A stretch of 64,000 nucleotides of DNA from Capsicum annuum (Eukaryota; Streptophyta; Magnoliopsida; Solanales; Solanaceae): NCBI RefSeq assembly GCF_002878395.1, contig NC_061120.1, positions 96,458,583 through 96,522,582 of the forward strand, in the 5' to 3' direction. Below, one piece after another: positions 59,236 through 64,000 of the stretch (within the stretch, counting starts at the first letter, position 1; every line of letters starts with the position of its first letter). The notes under the pieces are model-generated. The model made no database searches, was not told the DNA's origin, and worked only from the letters and a program-made list of their open reading frames with translations. The position numbers were made by a program, and so were the translations under genes.

Positions 59236-61490
59236 ATGGTTGTCATGGACAGATCTATGCTATACTTGCTAGACCAAAGGCAGAGGATTGTGATGTTGTG
59301 ATCACAGGCATTATTCTCATTTATTTCAGATCTGAATCTATGTTATTTGATTTGAGATAGATTTTCTCCTATATGTCTTTATTTCTTTGGGTTTTGATTC
59401 TTTTAGTGTGTCTTTCTCCAAGCATATTCATGTATCTACCACAATAGGAGATTCATTAATCCTTAATCAGGTGTACTGATCCTGTATTGTGACTTTTTTG
59501 GGGCATTAGACTTGATTAAATTTTCTTGTCTTAGATATGGTTGACTTTAATGTTATTTTTCTTATGGATTTGTTGGCTTCTTAACATGCAGTTCTAGATT
59601 GTTATGCTAAGACAGTCAATTTAGCTTCATCGAGCGTGCCAACGATAGGTTGGAAGGGTGCACTTTTTTTAGGTCCTAACGGTGTTGTATCTTATGTTCA
59701 GGATCATTGATTGGATGAGATAAGATGTTTCCTTACTTGGCTCATATTCATGATACTTGTGTAGCTTTACCTCCTTTCATGGATTTTGTTTGTATTGTTT
59801 ATGAGTTTGTGGATGTGTTCCCTATTGATTTGCCTAGTATGACTTCAAATCGTGTTATTGATTTTGCCATTGATATTAAGCTGAGCACTAATCCCCTTTC
59901 TATTCTTCCTTATATTATGGCCCTAATCGAGTTGAAATAATAGAAGGATTAGTTGTAAAAGTTATTTGATAAGGGATTTATCCAACCTAGTGTATCACCA
60001 TGGGATGCACTTATTTTTTTGTGAAAAAGAAGGATAGATCTATGAGGATGTGTATCAGTTATTGGTAGTTAAACAAGATAAAGGTTAAGAATAAATATCT
60101 TCTTTCTCGTATCGATGATTTATTTGATTAGCTTCAGAGTTTCGCGGTATGTTCAAAGATGGATTTGAGATTCGGGTATCACTAGTTGAGGATTAGAGCT
60201 TTGGATATTTCAAAGATAGTATTTTGGACTCGATATGGTTATTATGAGTTCTTAGTCATGTCCTTTGGGTTGACTATATCTCGACTCCTGTGTCATTACA
60301 TTTAATAGATGACATCTTGGTTTATTCCATGTGTGATGCAGATTATCAGGAACATTAGTAGATTATGCTTGAGAGATTAAGGAATGAGAAGTTGCATGCC
60401 AAGTTCTGTAAGTGAGAGTTTTTGTTGGAGTCTATTTCTTTCTTGGGTTATTTGGTGACTAAGGAGGGTATTATGGTTTATCTTTATAAGATTATAGTGG
60501 TTCGTTATTAGGCTAGAGCTACTTCATCCACCGAAATTCAAAATTTTGTTGGCTTAGCAGGTTATTATCAATGTTTTTTTATGGTTTTTCATCTATTGCA
60601 GCTCTGTTGACCAAGTTGACTCAAAAGAAGAATTCTTTTTAGTAGTCTGATGCTTTTGAGGTAAGCTTCCAAATGCTCAAGTGTTTGTTAACTTTAACTC
60701 CTATGTTGACTTTTCTTAAGGAGGGCATAACTTTTACAATCTTTTAAGATGCTTTGGGCACTGATTTAGGTATTTTGTTAATGTGAGAGGGTAAGGTGAT
60801 TGTGTATGTTTATAAATAGTTGAAGCCTCATAAGACAAATTACCCTACCAATGATTGTGAGTTGTGCACAGTTGTTTTCATTATAGCCTTCAATTCTTCT
60901 TCACCTAATAACATCTTAGTATAAGGTGGTGTCATTGTCTTGATTTTCTTAAGCATTAGCACTTATCTATTCTCTACCATCTAGGCAAGGCTAATATGGT
61001 TGCAGATGCCTTGAGACAAGAACAAACTACCATGTGTAGCTAAGCATATCTTTTGACCTAGGAGAGGTCTTTTACCTTAGAGGTTTAGTCTTTATCTAAC
61101 CAGATGGTTAGGATTGATATTTCAACACCTGGGTATATTTTGGCATTTGTGGAGGCTAGGTTTTCTTTGATGGAGCAGATTTGACCTCATCAATTTAATG
61201 ATGCAGGATTGACGTTGATACGGGATAAAGTGTTAAGGCTAAGGAAGCATCACTTTATTCCGATGGTGTTTTAATGATTAGGGGCTGAGTTTGTGTGTTG
61301 AGAGTGGATGAATGGATTAGATTGATTTTGGAAGAGGCCCATTGTGCCAAGTATTCCATCTATTTGGGAGTGACTAAGATATATTCAAACTTGAGGCAGC
61401 ATTACTGGTGGGTTTTCACAAGGAAGGATGTAGCAGATTTTGTAGCTCGTTTCCTTAGTTGCAGGGCTATTCATCCAATCGCTGGTTTTC
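59236..61490 (+). pseudogene. Gypsy pol copy 1 (PR-RT-RNase H-INT start)
   Basis: Protease: the active site reads D-L-R-stop at 59349-59360. RT: the entry lies in the frame at 59725-59940 (YEFVDVFPIDLP, IDFAIDIKLSTNPLSILPY); the catalytic IDDILVYS near 60305-60325 is intact but in another frame. RNase H: QNFVGLAGYYQ near 60540 and later words to 61020. Integrase: the zinc-binding domain at 61295-61495 (HYWWVFTRKDVADFVARFLSC). It stops there and passes into a new protease region. No integrase core belongs to this copy. Confidence 0.78.
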
Positions 61491-64000
61491 GATAGTGTTA
61501 AGCTATAACTACCAAACTAAAGGCTGAGGCTTCTGTTGTTTTTATCAAAGGTATCGCCCTTATTTATTTTAGACCTACATTTGTGTTATTTGATGTGGGA
61601 TCAACTTTCTCCTATGTGTTTTTATATTTTTCTTTAGGTTTTAATTTTACTAATGAGCCTCTTTCCATGTATATTTGTGTATCTCCCCCTGTAGGAGCTT
61701 CTTTAGAGGTGAATCGGGTGTATCGATCTTGTATTGTGACTTTTGATGAGTGTGAGACTTGGTTAGATTTTCTTGTTATAGATGTTGTTGACTTTGATAT
61801 TATTTTGCTTATGGATTGGTTGTCTCCTTACCATGTTTTCCTAGATTGTTATGCTAAGATTGTGACTTTAGCTCAGCGGATATGCTAAGGATAGCTTGGA
61901 AGGGTGTACTTTACTCGAGTCTCAAGAGGATTATATCTGATAGTTTGGTTTGTCAGTTGGTTTAGTGGGAATTTTTTTCATATTTGTTTCCTTATAAGAT
62001 TGCCACAATTGAGTTGAAGGAATTAAAGGATCAATTATAGGAATTGTTGGATAAAAGATTTCTCTGACCTAGTGTATCACCTTCGGGTGCGCCTGTCTTG
62101 TTAGCGAAGAAAGAGGATGGTTCTATGAATATGTTTATTTATTATCGACAGTTGAACAAGGTGACAGCTACGAATAACTATCATCTACCTCATATTGATA
62201 ATTTATTTGATCACCTTTAAGGTTGTGTTTTCGAATACTAATTTGAGGTTCAACTATCTCCAGATGAGGATTAGAGCTTCGATTATTCTGAAGATGGATT
62301 TTCAGACTTGACACGGTTATTATAAGTTCGTGGTGATGAACTATATTTTTTGACCGTATATCAATTCTGAATACATCTTAGTCACTCTCAAATAGATGGA
62401 ATACTTGGCACAATGGGCTAGTAGCGTTTATGTGGTTGATGAACTATATATTTCTACCGTATATCAATTCTTTTGTCATTGTATTTGTAGATAATATCTT
62501 GGATTATTCCAAGAGTGAGCCCAATCATGAGAAGTATTTGCGAATTGTGCTCTAGATACAGAGGGATGAGAAGTTATACGCTAAGTTTTCTAAGTAGATT
62601 TTTGCTGGAGTCTTTCTCTTTCTTAGGTAATGTGGTGACCAAGAATAGTATTATGGTTGATCCAGCCAAGGTTGCAGTAGTTCATTATTAGTCTAGGCCT
62701 ACTTTGGCAGTTGAGATTCAGAGTTTTGTTGGCTTGGATGGATACTATAGATGTTTTGTTAAAGGTTTCTTGTCTATTGCAACTCTATTGATTAGATTGA
62801 CTCAGAAGAAAGTTTTCTTTCGATGGTCCAATATTTGTGAGGCAAGCTTCCAAAAGCTCAAGGATTTGTTAACAGAAGCTAATATCTTGATCTTGCCTAT
62901 AGAGAGAGTGCCTTTTACCATTTTTTTGTAATACTTTAGGTGTTGGGATAGGTGTTGTTTTGATGCAGGAGGGTAAGGTCATTGTGTATGCTTGTTTCCA
63001 GTTGAACCCTCATGAGAAGAATTATCATACCCATGATTTGGAGTTATGTGCGGTTGTTTTCGGTATGAAGTTGTGGAGGCAATACTATTATGGAATCCTT
63101 TGTGAGATTTTCTCAGAATATCATAGCTTTCAGTATTTCTTAACCCAACGAGATCTTAATATGAGATAGCACCATTGTCTTGAGTGTCTTAAGGATTATG
63201 ACTTGACTATTCTCTATCGTTCTAGTAAGGCTAATAAGTTGCAGATAACCTAATCCAGAAGACAACTAGCATGGGTAGCTTGGCATATTTTTTGACTCAG
63301 GACAGACCTTTGGACATAGAGGTTCAGTCTTTAGCTAACCAGATTGTTAGGCTTGATATTTAGATACCTAGGTATGTTTTTGTATTCATGGAGGCTAGGT
63401 CTTCTTTGATGCAGAAGATTTGAGCTCATCAATTTGATGACATAAGATTGAGATTGATTTGGATAAGGTGTTAAGTGGAGAGGTTAAGAAAGCCTCACTT
63501 AATTCCGATGATGTTTTGAGGTTTGAAGGCCGAGTTTTTGTGCCAGAAATTGGTGGTTGGATTAGATTGATGTTGGAGTAGGCCTATTGTCCCAGGTAAT
63601 ACATCCATCCACAAGTGACTAAGATGTATCATAATTTGAGGGAGCATTGCTTCTAGGGTGGTATGAGGAAGGATGTAGCAGATTTTGTAGCTCATTGCCT
63701 ATGTTGCCAGTAGGTGAAGGCCAAGCATTTGAAACCTGGTGGTTTGCTTTAGAGGTTACCGATTCTCGAGTGGAAATAGGAACAGATCACTATGGACTTC
63801 GTGACTGGGTTGCCTCATACTTTATGTAGTTCTGATATTACTTAGGTTATTGTGGATTGGTTTTCCAATTTCCCCACATCATTCCAATTTAGGTCTCTTT
63901 CAGTGCTGAGAGGTTAGCCTTTATCTATATTCACAAGATTATGCATCTTCATGGTGTGCCAGTTTCTATTATATTTAATTGAGTTTCAATGTTCACATCT
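61491..64000 (+). pseudogene. Gypsy pol copy 2 (PR-RT-RNase H-INT, open at window end)
   Basis: Protease at 61583-61888: LFDVGSTFSYV with an intact D-V-G-S active site (61592-61603), then VDFDIILLMDWL. RT from about 62030: RPSVSPSG-type entry near 62065; the loop reads FVDNILDYS (62484-62510), Asn replacing the second catalytic Asp. RNase H at 62704-63169: [39 protein letters not shown] (in part). Integrase from about 63300: KDVADFVAHCL, then core start MDFVTGLP at 63792-63815 with the first catalytic Asp. It continues past 64000. Confidence 0.8.
62332..62475 (+). repeat. Local 103-base direct duplication in RT copy 2
   Basis: 'gttgatgaactatat' with 'accgtatatcaattct' occurs at about 62335-62370 and 62438-62472. 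It replaces the part of RT that should lie between the 'VM' words and the catalytic loop. Confidence 0.7.

Larger units (their letters stand above)
54555..64000 (+). mobile_element. Gypsy element with tandemly duplicated pol (runs off window)
   Basis: A 3.8-kb LTR-like segment is followed by gag and two consecutive copies of PR-RT-RNase H-INT on the plus strand. Domain order is Ty3/Gypsy, and the words are close to those of the chromovirus, so a chromovirus relative is likely, but the integrase C-terminus lies outside the window. All frames are broken. Confidence 0.7.

Noticed and set aside
59725..59940. Possible independent gene
   Set aside because: It is the RT entry of Gypsy pol copy 1.
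1..64000. tRNA, rRNA or organelle-derived insertions
   Set aside because: I recognised no such sequence by eye on either strand; a tRNAscan and organelle search would be needed to exclude small ones.
1..64000. A novel defence or enzymatic system
   Set aside because: All coherent protein words belong to known LTR-retrotransposon domains, and everything else is non-coding or too decayed to support a claim.

Overview
The window looks like gene-poor, heterochromatin-like nuclear DNA of a flowering plant. It is AT-rich, has no dense gene array, and nearly every recognisable stretch belongs to an LTR retrotransposon. The lineages (Tekay/Del-type chromovirus, Athila-like Ty3/Gypsy, Ty1/Copia) and the LTR termini suggest a eudicot, and I would guess Solanaceae; that guess rests on general resemblance and is weak. 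I found no host gene, rRNA, tRNA or CRISPR array.

Layout. (1) 1-614: the end of a Tekay-type LTR. (2) 686-1698 and 30208-30513: two halves of one old Gypsy LTR, split by a 28.5-kb compound insertion flanked by the 5-bp duplication GTGAG. (3) 1699-30202: an Athila-like array, coding strand minus, in the order LTR A - internal 1 - LTR B - partial internal - LTR D (a different family) - internal 2 - LTR C. Internal 1 has lost RT, RNase H and integrase. Internal 2 keeps decayed copies of all domains. (4) 18263-28283: a nearly complete Tekay-type chromovirus, minus strand, inserted in the gag of internal 2. It has tRNA-iMet PBS, polypurine tract, gag with an intact zinc knuckle, PR, RT, RNase H, INT and a chromodomain-like C-terminus, all broken by stops. 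(5) 30514-33188: unassigned DNA with degenerate repeats that recur at 45920-46520. (6) 33189-45454: a decayed Ty1/Copia element, plus strand. A non-autonomous LARD-like element (33383-41268) sits in a tetranucleotide tract of its 5' LTR. (7) about 46580-54240: an Athila-like element, plus strand, with a good PBS and decayed gag-pol; no 3' LTR was found. (8) about 54555-64000: a Gypsy element, plus strand, with a 3.8-kb LTR holding a 39-bp minisatellite, followed by gag and two head-to-tail copies of the PR-RT-RNase H-INT region. It runs off the window.

None of the elements appears able to make a full polyprotein. The value of the window is its insertion history: nested target-site duplications, an uninterrupted paralogous site at about 7.4 kb that shows where the Tekay element landed, an LTR array bracketed by one target-site duplication, and an intragenic pol duplication. 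I saw no sign of a new enzymatic or defence system. Coordinates of decayed domains are approximate, because frames shift and alignments were made by eye.
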